A DNA stretch of 10,710 nucleotides. Source: Chloroflexota bacterium. Lineage in GTDB: Bacteria > Chloroflexota > Anaerolineae > Anaerolineales > Villigracilaceae. Below, piece by piece: positions 1 to 7,160 of this stretch (positions are counted from its first letter, which is position 1; every line of letters begins with the position of its first letter). The stretch spans positions 1-10,710 of the forward strand of contig JAJYOO010000050.1 in assembly GCA_021796155.1 (NCBI GenBank), written 5' to 3'. Made by a program: the position numbers and the translations under genes. A model generated the notes under the pieces. That model saw nothing but the letters and a program-made list of their open reading frames with translations, was not told the DNA's origin and made no database searches.

Positions 1-2199
1 GGACGGACACAGCGTGATGAGATTGTCGAGACGATTCGCTTCCGCGACTGATGTGAATGCTTTGAATGGAATCTTGTGATGCACGTCGTGTTCGCAGCTA
101 CCTGCACTCGTTAGAGTGTTTTCAGCCGCGCCGCAGATTTGACAACGGAATCCGTCTCTCGTCCGGACGGCGAGGCGGATGCGCGGCCAATCGGGGCCGT
201 AATCGTTCGCGTCGTTGGTCCATGTTCCGCTGGCGCGCAGAGCCTCGATCATTGAGTCCGAAAGTGAAAGCCAATAGCCCGTCGTTTGCAAATCGGTGGG
301 CGGCAGGTCGAGCGGTTCTTCGCCGAGGTTCTCCTGCGTGAACCAGCGCAATTTTTTGAAGCCCACCACTTGCGTAGTGACTTGAATTTCGCCATGTCCC
401 TTTTCGCCGCCGCGGACGGCTGCTTCAGCAAGCGATGACAAAATTTGAATCTCGGTTTCGCGTTGGGCTTCGGTGTAGTAATCGAGCGCGACCGCGGTCA
501 GAGTGGCAACATTCTTTTCGAGATTCAAATCGTGCACAAAATATTGCTGGCCTTCGTGAAGATAGATCGCGTTCGGATGAACCATCCAATATGCGCTCGC
601 CAAATCAATCTCGCCAATGGTTTGCGGACGGTCATCGCTAGTTTGCAGAACAACATTTGCTGGTGATGCCGAACGAAGCGAAATATTCGCAGCGGGATAT
701 TGATCCTGCATCCAATAATATTTTTCGTTGGAGAAATGCGCTTCGTTGTTCGACGTGAGAAACTCAAGATATTCTTCGACTGTTTGTGCGGGCAAAGAGC
801 CAAAGCCTTCACCTTTTTGAAATGGCAACTCGAACATCGCACAACGCAGATGATTTAACAAGATGAGCAAATGATCGGGATTGATGAGTGCCTGCTCGGG
901 TGACTTACCGACGAAATATTCAGGATGATGCGCGAGGAATTGATCGAGCGGATTCGGCGATGCGATCATCATCGCCAGTGCGGGCGCTTCGCCGCGTCCC
1001 GCCCGGCCTGATTGCTGGGTGAGGCTTGCGATGGAACCCGGATACCCGACGAGCACCGCCGCGCCCAGCCCACCGATATCGATTCCCAATTCGAGGGCGT
1101 TCGTGGCGACGACAATTTTTACACTTCCGTCGCGCAAGCCTTGTTCGATTTCGCGGCGCTGGGTTGGCAGGTAACCAGAACGATAGCCGCGTATCGGAGA
1201 GCCGATATTCGATGATTCGAGATTCGATCTCCGAGGTTCGTTTATCGAATTTCGATTGTCGTCTTGTAAGTAAGTTAAGACAATTTCTACTGACCTGCGC
1301 GAACGCGCGAACACAACGCTTTGAACATTGTTCGCAAGCAGGCCGTTTGTCAGTCGCACGCTTTCGAGTAAAGAACTTTTTCGCAAGCCGATGGCTTCAT
1401 CAATAACAGGCGGGTTATAAAGCAAAAAGTGACGCTCGCCGCGCGAAGAACCGTCATTGTCAATTAACTCAACCGGCGATTCCATCAATCGCTTAGCTAA
1501 TTCTTTTGGATTGCCAATCGTTGCGGATGTGAGAATAAATTGCGGAGCTGCGCCATAAAACTTTGCGACGCGTTTCAAACGTCGAATCACGTTGGCAATA
1601 TGTGAGCCAAACACACCGCGATACGTGTGCATTTCATCAATGACAACAAATCGCAGATTGCGAAAGAAGTCCGCCCAGTTGGTGTGATGAGGCAGAATCC
1701 CTGTGTGAAGCATATCGGGATTTGAAAGAATAATGCGCGCGTTCACGCGAATCAACAAGCGTTGGGATTGGGGAGTATCGCCGTCGTATATTGCAGTTGA
1801 AAAGTTTGAACGTTTGAACGTTTCAATGTTCAAACCTGCCAACGTTGCCAATTGATCTTGCGCTAACGCTTTAGTTGGGAAAAGATATAAAGCGCGTGCA
1901 TCTTTATTGGTCATCAAAGATGCAATGATTGGTAAGTTGTACGCCAATGTCTTTCCACTGGCAGTGCCAGTTGCCAGGACAATGTTCTTTCCCGCGCGGA
2001 GATGAGTCCATGCTTCAAGCTGGTGGCTGTAAAGTGAATCAATTCCACGCCTGGATAAAGCCTCTCGAAGCGCGCCCGGCAGATCGTCCGGGAAAGGACG
2101 CGTTTGCGCGGGACGCGCGGGCGTTGTCCGCCAGATGGAAAAGTTGGGAGCGGTATCCGGGTCGGTGCGCCAGAGTCGCAAAAGAGAGTCGAGTGACAT
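1..2199 (-). CDS. MrfA/YprA-type DEAD/DEAH-box helicase with HNH-type insertion, partial (3' end off the left edge)
   Basis: An open frame of 733 codons without a stop runs from ATG at 2199 to base 1, so the C-terminus is missing. Superfamily 2 helicase motifs appear in order: motif I ATGTASGKT (residues 76-84), YDGDTP, motif II DEMH (188-191), motif III TSAT (224-227), TNALELGIDIG (motif V) and motif VI QQSGRAGRG (395-403). The spacing and the sequence around GVFGSH, SNPDMLH and QVVGFKKLRWFT match the MrfA/YprA family, whose Bacillus member acts in mitomycin-type damage repair and carries a C-terminal zinc-binding DUF1998/MZB domain. Here, after LPPTDLQTTGYWLSL, the sequence turns into an HNH-like module (C686-x2-C689, H707-H708, N726, C731) instead of going straight into DUF1998; the latter presumably follows outside the window. 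Two short repeat-like stretches lie in loops (see the repeat entries). The gene is divergent from the membrane-protein gene, with only 31 bases between starts. I see no Shine-Dalgarno. Family assignment is secure; the DNA-repair role is inferred from the family. Confidence 0.9.
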   Translation of the reverse strand, partial: MSLDSLLRLWRTDPDTAPNFSIWRTTPARPAQTRPFPDDLPGALREALSRRGIDSLYSHQLEAWTHLRAGKNIVLATGTASGKTLAYNLPIIASLMTNKDARALYLFPTKALAQDQLATLAGLNIETFKRSNFSTAIYDGDTPQSQRLLIRVNARIILSNPDMLHTGILPHHTNWADFFRNLRFVVIDEMHTYRGVFGSHIANVIRRLKRVAKFYGAAPQFILTSATIGNPKELAKRLMESPVELIDNDGSSRGERHFLLYNPPVIDEAIGLRKSSLLESVRLTNGLLANNVQSVVFARSRRSVEIVLTYLQDDNRNSINEPRRSNLESSNIGSPIRGYRSGYLPTQRREIEQGLRDGSVKIVVATNALELGIDIGGLGAAVLVGYPGSIASLTQQSGRAGRGEAPALAMMIASPNPLDQFLAHHPEYFVGKSPEQALINPDHLLILLNHLRCAMFELPFQKGEGFGSLPAQTVEEYLEFLTSNNEAHFSNEKYYWMQDQYPAANISLRSASPANVVLQTSDDRPQTIGEIDLASAYWMVHPNAIYLHEGQQYFVHDLNLEKNVATLTAVALDYYTEAQRETEIQILSSLAEAAVRGGEKGHGEIQVTTQVVGFKKLRWFTQENLGEEPLDLPPTDLQTTGYWLSLSDSMIEALRASGTWTNDANDYGPDWPRIRLAVRTRDGFRCQICGAAENTLTSAGSCEHDVHHKIPFKAFTSVAEANRLDNLITLCPS
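1202..1259. repeat. ATCGAA/ATTCGA word-repeat stretch inside the helicase gene
   Basis: This AT-rich stretch is built from repeated short words (ATTCGA, ATCGAA, GATTCGAG) in both orientations and differs from the flanking coding sequence. On the minus strand it encodes a polar segment, roughly NRNSINEPRRSNLESSNIGS, between the helicase segment VVFARSRRSVEIVLTYL and the conserved RGYRSGYLPTQRREIE. Family members usually have a short loop here. It keeps the reading frame, so it looks like an in-frame expansion of a surface loop. Confidence 0.5.
1804..1835. repeat. GTTTGAAC direct and inverted repeat inside the helicase gene
   Basis: TTTGAACG occurs twice in tandem (1805-1820) and is followed by TTTCAATG and the inverted copy GTTCAAAC (1828-1835), which pairs with GTTTGAAC at 1804-1811. 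On the minus strand it encodes LNIETFKRSN, the variable loop between PTKALAQDQL and YDGDTP. The frame is intact. Its character resembles the other in-gene repeat stretches of this window. Confidence 0.45.
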
Positions 2200-2222
2200 T
2201 GGATAATTTTGAATGATAAAAT
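2193..2222 (+). promoter_or_regulatory. Putative promoter of the GT-C-like membrane protein gene
   Basis: GTGACA (2193-2198, five of six matches to TTGACA) is followed after 18 bases by TAAAAT (2217-2222). Eight bases later comes the ATG at 2231, without a Shine-Dalgarno, which would give a nearly leaderless transcript. The -35 box overlaps the start codon of the divergent helicase gene. This spacing is the main reason for preferring the start at 2231 over the ATG at 2213, which would lie upstream of the -10 box. Confidence 0.4.
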
Positions 2223-2230
2223 TTTTGGCG

Positions 2231-3793
2231 ATGGAGTTAACGGAAAAGCGCAAGTTGTTCTTGTTGATGGCTTTCCACGCGTTGTGGGGATTGGTCTTGT
2301 GGTTGAGTATATCAAAGTACGGCTTGGGGATTTCAACCGATTCTGTTCATTATCTTTTTGCCGGACTTAACTTGTCGCGTGGAGACGGGCCCGTTTCTTT
2401 CGATGGCAGTTATGTCTTATTGTGGCCGCCGCTTTATCCGACTTTGTTGGCGATCATTCATTTGATAACGGGCCTCAATATTTTTGTTTCGGCAAATGTG
2501 TTGCATTTTGTCGCTTATGCAATCACATCATATTGCCTGTCAATTCTTTTCCTAAAGATTTTCCCCGACAACTTTTTGTTTGTGCTTCTTGGAAATATTC
2601 TTTCTGACATTGGCATCGTTGTGTTGACCACGTTTTCGGTGGTCGGCTCGGATTATGTGCACTTATCGCTCGTAATGATTTTTATCGTGCTGGTTTCGCT
2701 TTACATGCAAAGTCAAAGCCCGCGCATTCTGCTCGCGATGTCATTTGTTGGAATGCTTGCCATGCTCGACCGCTATCTTGGGATCGCGGCGATCGCGACG
2801 GGTGTTGTCATCATTTTCTTTTACACATCCGGACGCGTATTCGTTCGCATCTTGCGAAGCTTCCTTCTCGGACTTTCAGTTTTGCCCGCTTCGATTTGGC
2901 TTTATCTCACCTTCATGCGGAACGGTCCGGGGCGCGTACCGATCAGCTTTGCAGATAACTTCACCTGGTTCTCGCGATCCATCCTCGATTGGATTTTGCC
3001 AGAGCCAATATCCAAAACGTCGCTTCCTTTTTATATTTCCATTTTGTGGATTGTCATCATCGCGATGGTTGTTGCGCTCGTTGTTCTTGCCCACCGCCAT
3101 CGTATATTTTTCAATCGTTCAGCGCCGGTTCTTTTGTACGGACTTCTTTATTCCGTTGCTTTGTTCGGTACTGCTGCCATTACGTATTACAACAAACTGA
3201 TCGGAAGGTTTCTCCTGCCGGTTTATATTCCGCTTATTGTGCTTTTGTTATTGTCTGTGGATGTTCTTCTTCGCTTCGCGCGGGACGAAGGGCCGATTCC
3301 CCATCAATTGAAACGAGCCGCCGGTGTCGGCGCGCTCGCCTTATTTTCTTTGGGACTCATCCGCAACACATTTCCGGTTATTGCTCAATCTCTTTCTGAC
3401 GGCGCTCCCGGCGAGAATGCTTTCAATACGCGCGCATGGAATGAAAATAGCGTCCTGCAATATTGGAATGAAAACCTGCCGCGAGGTAATTATTTATTGT
3501 TTAGCAATTACCCGGATGGAGTTGCCTTCCTTACCATGCACGATGTTTATTCCTCACCGCGTGAATATTCCGGGCCTTATGGGAAAGAAGTGATACCGCT
3601 CGATCAATACAAACAGCAATTGTTCTCATCTGGCAAGGATGTTTACCTGATCTGGATCGAGCCGAATATGTATGATTTTCTCTATCCGGTCGAACAGTTG
3701 AGTTCAATTGCGGACGTACGCGTGATTTTTGAAAGTGAAGAGGGTGGCATTTATCAATTATTCCCCTTGCCCACGTTTCCAGGCTCTTCGTGA
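2231..3793 (+). CDS. Multi-pass membrane protein, probable GT-C-type glycosyltransferase
   Basis: The product is 520 residues from ATG 2231; an alternative ATG at 2213 adds six residues. It has about eleven or twelve hydrophobic segments, beginning with LFLLMAFHALWGLVLWLS, then a hydrophilic C-terminal domain of about 120 residues. The first extracytoplasmic loop, GLGISTDSVHYLFAGLNL, carries an acidic residue next to the first membrane segment, the placement of the catalytic Asp in GT-C enzymes (PMT/ArnT-like, using polyprenyl-phosphate sugars). DRYLG in a later loop also recalls ArnT/PMT-like proteins. If correct, it would transfer a sugar from a lipid carrier on the outer face of the membrane; donor and acceptor cannot be read from the sequence. 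It converges on the flippase-like gene with only two bases between stop codons. The membrane topology is clear, the enzymatic call is inference. Confidence 0.7.
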   Translation: MELTEKRKLFLLMAFHALWGLVLWLSISKYGLGISTDSVHYLFAGLNLSRGDGPVSFDGSYVLLWPPLYPTLLAIIHLITGLNIFVSANVLHFVAYAITSYCLSILFLKIFPDNFLFVLLGNILSDIGIVVLTTFSVVGSDYVHLSLVMIFIVLVSLYMQSQSPRILLAMSFVGMLAMLDRYLGIAAIATGVVIIFFYTSGRVFVRILRSFLLGLSVLPASIWLYLTFMRNGPGRVPISFADNFTWFSRSILDWILPEPISKTSLPFYISILWIVIIAMVVALVVLAHRHRIFFNRSAPVLLYGLLYSVALFGTAAITYYNKLIGRFLLPVYIPLIVLLLLSVDVLLRFARDEGPIPHQLKRAAGVGALALFSLGLIRNTFPVIAQSLSDGAPGENAFNTRAWNENSVLQYWNENLPRGNYLLFSNYPDGVAFLTMHDVYSSPREYSGPYGKEVIPLDQYKQQLFSSGKDVYLIWIEPNMYDFLYPVEQLSSIADVRVIFESEEGGIYQLFPLPTFPGSS

Positions 3794-3795
3794 AA

Positions 3796-4833
3796 TCAAT
3801 TGGCTAGAAGCTTGTTTTCGACTTCAATGGATTTCTTCTTTTTCTCAAGATAAAGGAAACGGAATGCCAGCGCGCCGAAGAGTAGCGGAAGCCAGAATGT
3901 GATGGCGCGATAAGCCAGCGTGATCACCGCCGCGTCCTCCAGTTTGATGCGCAGGGAATGTAGCGCCAGCGTCATGACACCTTCCACAACCCCAAGGCCG
4001 GATGGCGTTGGTGAGACGATCAGAAATAAATATGAGATCGCAAAACCGGCAATGATCTTGCCGGTCGTAAACGGAATATTGAAAGACAAAAACGCGGCGG
4101 TCAGGATTCCCATCAGGAGAGTTTTGTTCGCAAGCGAAAGCAAAAAGGGCAGGATGAGACTGTATGGCTTCCGCGGCAGGGAACCGATCCCTTCGCCCAT
4201 TTCTGCCGCGAAAGAATGGGCGCGATCTTCGCTTAAATATTCGCGATGAATGAATGGCCGGAGAATCCGGTTTACGATCCGGGCCATTTTTGCGAGCAGG
4301 TTTCCAAGCGCAGTGGAAGAACGGTAGCTCAAGTAAAGCAGCAGCGCGATCACACAGGCGAGTCCAAAAAGAATAATAGACGCAATCACTTCCTCGATGC
4401 TCAGGTTTTTATGTTTGACCAGGAGCATGATGCCAACTGCCAGAACACATAGAAATGCAGCTTCGTCCAGCAAAAGATATAAAGCGCCTGCCACCGTGAT
4501 CTTTCCGGGCGAGAGTCCGCGCTTCTTTCCGTCACTGACGAAGAGCGCAAGTCCGCCAAAGCCCGCGCTGGCTGTAACAATATTGACAAATCCGCTGGCG
4601 GCGGCGATCAGCGCGAGGCGGCGCAAATGTTCGCCCAATCCGAGCAGACGATAAATGGATTGAAACGTGAGTCCAAGGATGACAAACCAGGTAATCTGCA
4701 AAAGAATGGCAACAGCCAAATACCACGGATTGGCATGTTGAAGGCTGGCAAAAATATCTTCAATCTCTGAAAAGCCCAGAACGACTAACGCCCCTCCCAG
4801 GCACAAGACGATTCCAACGATAAGCTTTTTCAT
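3796..4833 (-). CDS. Flippase-like / lysylphosphatidylglycerol-synthase-TM family membrane protein (UPF0104-like)
   Basis: The product is 345 residues with about eight membrane segments. The motif SPTPSGLGVVEG near residues 275-290 is the hallmark of the LPG_synthase_TM/UPF0104 family, as is the early SAGFGGLALFV segment. Family members include the flippase half of MprF and many stand-alone proteins next to glycosyltransferases; the substrate of this one is unknown. I start it at ATG 4833 (MKKLIVGIVL), just before the first membrane segment. The frame is open up to a TTG at 4890, but that extension would translate through a 13-bp perfect hairpin and a TATAAT box, so it is unlikely. There is no Shine-Dalgarno. 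The C-terminus is lysine-rich (EKKKKS). A pairing with the facing GT-C-like protein in lipid-linked sugar or lipid handling is plausible but inferred. Confidence 0.82.
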   Translation of the reverse strand: MKKLIVGIVLCLGGALVVLGFSEIEDIFASLQHANPWYLAVAILLQITWFVILGLTFQSIYRLLGLGEHLRRLALIAAASGFVNIVTASAGFGGLALFVSDGKKRGLSPGKITVAGALYLLLDEAAFLCVLAVGIMLLVKHKNLSIEEVIASIILFGLACVIALLLYLSYRSSTALGNLLAKMARIVNRILRPFIHREYLSEDRAHSFAAEMGEGIGSLPRKPYSLILPFLLSLANKTLLMGILTAAFLSFNIPFTTGKIIAGFAISYLFLIVSPTPSGLGVVEGVMTLALHSLRIKLEDAAVITLAYRAITFWLPLLFGALAFRFLYLEKKKKSIEVENKLLAN

Positions 4834-4842
4834 ACGGGATGA

Positions 4843-4848
4843 ATTATA
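4843..4848 (-). promoter_or_regulatory. TATAAT -10 box of the flippase-like gene
   Basis: Read on the minus strand, a perfect TATAAT ends nine bases before the ATG at 4833. Transcription would start within two or three bases of the start codon, and no ribosome-binding sequence is present. I see no convincing -35 box; that region falls in the loop of the upstream hairpin. Confidence 0.5.
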
Positions 4849-4852
4849 ACGA

Positions 4853-4886
4853 AATCCCTTCTCCTGGACGTTCAGGAGAAGGGATT
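4853..4886 (-). terminator. Hairpin terminator after the zinc peptidase gene
   Basis: AATCCCTTCTCCT pairs perfectly with AGGAGAAGGGATT (13-bp stem, 8-base loop). It lies 22 bases beyond the peptidase stop codon and is followed on the minus strand by a modest T-rich run (TTTCGTTATAATT). The T-tract is weak, so termination may be partial. Confidence 0.6.
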
Positions 4887-4908
4887 GCAATAATGTCTAC
4901 ATAAACGA

Positions 4909-5610
4909 TTAACCTCGCCGCCGCCCACCCATGCCGGAGACGAGACTGACAAAATAAAGCAACTGCAAAAGGGCCGATGCCAAACCGGCAACATAAGTGA
5001 ATGCCGCGGCATTGAGCACGTTGTTCACGCCGCGCTGTTCATCTTCGCCTGAGACGATTCCTGTTTCTGCAAGCAGGCGCTTGGCACGCGCGGATGCGTT
5101 CAATTCAACGGGAAGCGTTGCCAGCGCAAAAAGCGTTCCACCTGAAAAGACCAGCACACCCATCCACGCAAGATTCGTCATTTGCAGGATCAAGCCCGCA
5201 AAGATCATGATCCATCCGAGCCACGAGCCGATGTTGACCGCTGGGACCAACGCGGCGCGGAAGCGAAGCGGGAAGTAATCTTCTGCATCCTGCATGGCGT
5301 GACCAAGTTCATGCGCGGCAACTGCGACGGACGCCACCGACGGTACGTTTGCGACGCCTTGCGACAGGTTCAAAACCTTTGTGCGCGGATCGTAGTTATC
5401 GGTGAGATTTCCGCCGATGCCTTGGATTTGCACACCATATAATCCGCCGCTCGAGATGAGACGTTGAGCGGCTTGCGCTCCCGTCAATCCGCTGCGTACG
5501 CGGACGCGGCTCCACTTGTTATAAGCAGACTTTACATACCATGACGATAACATCACGAGCAGAAAGCCCGGTATCATGAAGCACAAATAAGTTGGGTCGA
5601 AGAAAAACAT
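4909..5610 (-). CDS. Membrane-bound zinc metallopeptidase, YugP type (Zn_peptidase_2)
   Basis: The 233-residue product matches the usual length of the YugP-like family. An N-terminal membrane segment (about residues 8-24) is followed by a soluble part with the zinc-binding HELGH (100-104, in AVAAHELGHAMQD), preceded by DNYDPRTKVLNLS, which is typical of the family. Two hydrophobic segments follow (about 121-143 and 147-167). Then comes LPVELNASARAKRLL, where Glu169 is a candidate third zinc ligand, and a last hydrophobic stretch near 203-225 ending in GMGGRRRG. Physiological substrates of this family are poorly known; envelope protein turnover is a reasonable guess. The start at ATG 5610 is supported by AGGAGA five bases upstream. 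It lies downstream of the S41 protease gene on the same strand, separated by a palindromic repeat, so co-transcription is possible. Confidence 0.9.
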   Translation of the reverse strand: MFFFDPTYLCFMIPGFLLVMLSSWYVKSAYNKWSRVRVRSGLTGAQAAQRLISSGGLYGVQIQGIGGNLTDNYDPRTKVLNLSQGVANVPSVASVAVAAHELGHAMQDAEDYFPLRFRAALVPAVNIGSWLGWIMIFAGLILQMTNLAWMGVLVFSGGTLFALATLPVELNASARAKRLLAETGIVSGEDEQRGVNNVLNAAAFTYVAGLASALLQLLYFVSLVSGMGGRRRG

Positions 5611-5615
5611 TTGTA

Positions 5616-5621
5616 TCTCCT
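5616..5621 (-). promoter_or_regulatory. Shine-Dalgarno AGGAGA of the zinc peptidase gene
   Basis: AGGAGA on the minus strand, five bases before ATG 5610. It fixes the start and contrasts with the neighbouring genes that lack any ribosome-binding site. Confidence 0.7.
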
Positions 5622-5631
5622 ACAATCAATT

Positions 5632-5731
5632 TGTCATGTTGAGGAACGAGGCGACAACAGCGAAGCACGCCTTTGGCAAGCATCGCGTTCTTGTTTGAAA
5701 CAGGAGACTCTTCGCTCCGCTCAGAGTGACA
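5632..5731. repeat. Palindromic TGTCA...TGACA intergenic repeat, copy A
   Basis: About 100 bases beginning TGTCATGTTGAGG and ending CGCTCAGAGTGACA, with imperfectly complementary ends. The right arm (5704-5731), read on the minus strand, matches the left arm of copy B (7162-7189) at 26 of 28 positions. It begins nine bases past the stop codon of the S41 protease gene and could fold in that transcript's 3' region. No coding content. Similar 'GTCACTCTGAGCG' elements are, as I recall, dispersed in genomes of this group. Confidence 0.75.
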
Positions 5732-5740
5732 CCTCAGTCG

Positions 5741-7045
5741 TTACGGAATTGGCGTTGGCGTGGGCGTCGGCATCGAAGTTGGGATGGGCTGCCCACTGAG
5801 CATATTCGTCAATGTTTGTACGGCTGCATCCAATTGCGGATCGAGTCCAGCTTTGCGATCTGCTGGCGTGCGCTGGACGTAGACATCCGGCGTCAGGCCT
5901 TTCCTGTCAATCTGGCGTCCAAGCGGAGTCAGCCAGCGTGCGATCGTGATGCGTACCGCTCCTTGGTTGTTCGAAAGCGGAACCCAATTCTGGACGGAGC
6001 CCTTGCCGTACGACACAACGCCGACCAGTTTGGCGCGTCCGTAATCCTGTAGCGCGCCTGCTGTAATTTCCGAAGCCGAAGCGGTTCCTTCGTTGATCAG
6101 AACCACCATCGGGATTTTTGTCGCCAGTCCGCCGGGGATGACGTTGTATGGCTTCTTGGTTCCATTGCCATACTGTTCATAAAGAACAACGCCATTATCC
6201 TGAAATTGTGACACGACTTCGACTGCGGTCTGCAAATAGCCGCCGCCGTTATCGCGCAGATCGAGAATCAAACCTTTCGGATTTTGCGCCATTAACGTCT
6301 TCAGTGTGTCGGTCAACTCTTTGGTCGTGTTGTCGCCAAACGTCGTGATTTGAACGTAGGCGATTCCGTTATCCAGCATTTTGCCGGACGCGCTTGGGAC
6401 TGTGATTGTCGCCCGAACGATGTCAATTTCCAGTAGTGTCGCATCACCCGGACGTTTGATGGTCAGGTGAACCGTTGTCCCCGCCGGGCCGAGAACTTTT
6501 TGCCGCACAACTTCCGGATTGATTCCGGTCATGTCCTGATGGTCAATGGCGACAATCTGGTCACCGGCTTGCAAGCCAGCTTTGTCCGCGGGCGAGCCGG
6601 GGATTGGACTCGTGATCGTTAAATATTTTCCGGTCGTGTCCACATACGCGCCGATGCCTTCATATGAACCGGCGAGCTGTGCGTTGGCATCCTGATATGT
6701 TTGCGGATCCATATACGTGCTGTGCGGATCGCCCAGCGACTGCATCATGCCGTTGATCGCGCCTTCCATCAACTTGGTATCGTCAACGGGCTGGTCAACA
6801 TATTGCTGATGAATAATTGTCCATGCCTCCCAGAAAGGTTGGAAAAGCGTTTGCAAGTTTTGTGGTGTGGCAGCCTGCGCCTCAGGCGATGTCGTTGGTG
6901 GAACTCCCGGAATTTGCACGCTCGGCAAAAAACTGAAGTTGCCAAAGGGAAGCGCATGACCAACGATAAATCCGCCGGAGAAACCACCCAGCAATAATGC
7001 CAGCCCGATCAGGCCGAAAAGAATGCCTTTCAAAATTTTATTCAC
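5741..7045 (-). CDS. S41 family C-terminal processing peptidase (CtpA-like) with PDZ domain
   Basis: The 434-residue product begins with an uncleaved-looking signal anchor (residues 5-30, very hydrophobic), so the body should be extracytoplasmic. A helical region (about 62-125, GDPHSTYM) precedes a PDZ domain (about 128-200, with SPADKAGLQAGDQIVAI). The serine protease fold follows: LDLRDNGGGYL at 261-271, nucleophile Ser323 in GTASASEI, and general-base Lys348 in YGKGSVQ, the 25-residue spacing found in Ctp proteases. The segment LTPLGRQIDRKGLTPDV is also typical. Such enzymes trim or degrade envelope proteins from their C-termini. The tail ends in a proline-threonine run (PTPTPTPIP). It starts at GTG 7045 with AGGAGG five bases upstream. 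Palindromic repeats of related sequence in opposite orientation lie beyond both ends of the gene. Confidence 0.95.
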   Translation of the reverse strand: MNKILKGILFGLIGLALLLGGFSGGFIVGHALPFGNFSFLPSVQIPGVPPTTSPEAQAATPQNLQTLFQPFWEAWTIIHQQYVDQPVDDTKLMEGAINGMMQSLGDPHSTYMDPQTYQDANAQLAGSYEGIGAYVDTTGKYLTITSPIPGSPADKAGLQAGDQIVAIDHQDMTGINPEVVRQKVLGPAGTTVHLTIKRPGDATLLEIDIVRATITVPSASGKMLDNGIAYVQITTFGDNTTKELTDTLKTLMAQNPKGLILDLRDNGGGYLQTAVEVVSQFQDNGVVLYEQYGNGTKKPYNVIPGGLATKIPMVVLINEGTASASEITAGALQDYGRAKLVGVVSYGKGSVQNWVPLSNNQGAVRITIARWLTPLGRQIDRKGLTPDVYVQRTPADRKAGLDPQLDAAVQTLTNMLSGQPIPTSMPTPTPTPIP

Positions 7046-7050
7046 GGAAG

Positions 7051-7056
7051 CCTCCT
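7051..7056 (-). promoter_or_regulatory. Shine-Dalgarno AGGAGG of the S41 protease gene
   Basis: A perfect AGGAGG on the minus strand, five bases before the GTG at 7045. It supports the use of this non-ATG start. Confidence 0.75.
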
Positions 7057-7062
7057 GGGGTT

Positions 7063-7068
7063 ACTATA
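7063..7068 (-). promoter_or_regulatory. Possible -10 box of the S41 protease gene
   Basis: TATAGT on the minus strand, 17 bases before the GTG start. It would leave a short leader that still carries the AGGAGG. No good -35 box is visible, so this is tentative. Confidence 0.3.
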
Positions 7069-7160
7069 AAACTTGGGTCAGAATACCATTCCGGCATTAA
7101 AGGACAATGAAACCGATGTATAAGTGTTGTAAAAACTGTGTAGGAGATTGGTCCGAAATT

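Noticed and set aside
1..2199. Possible pseudogene or frameshift in the helicase region, because many unrelated short frames cover it
   Set aside because: Reading codon by codon on the minus strand gives a single uninterrupted frame with all helicase motifs. It is merely cut by the window edge.
1914..2336. A 140-codon minus-strand frame crossing the helicase start and the membrane-protein start
   Set aside because: It is the wrong frame over the helicase N-terminus, with an arginine/serine/threonine-rich composition typical of shadow frames.
4834..4890. N-terminal extension of the flippase-like protein from a TTG at 4890
   Set aside because: It would translate through a perfect terminator-like hairpin and the TATAAT box. 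The ATG at 4833 sits directly before the first membrane segment.
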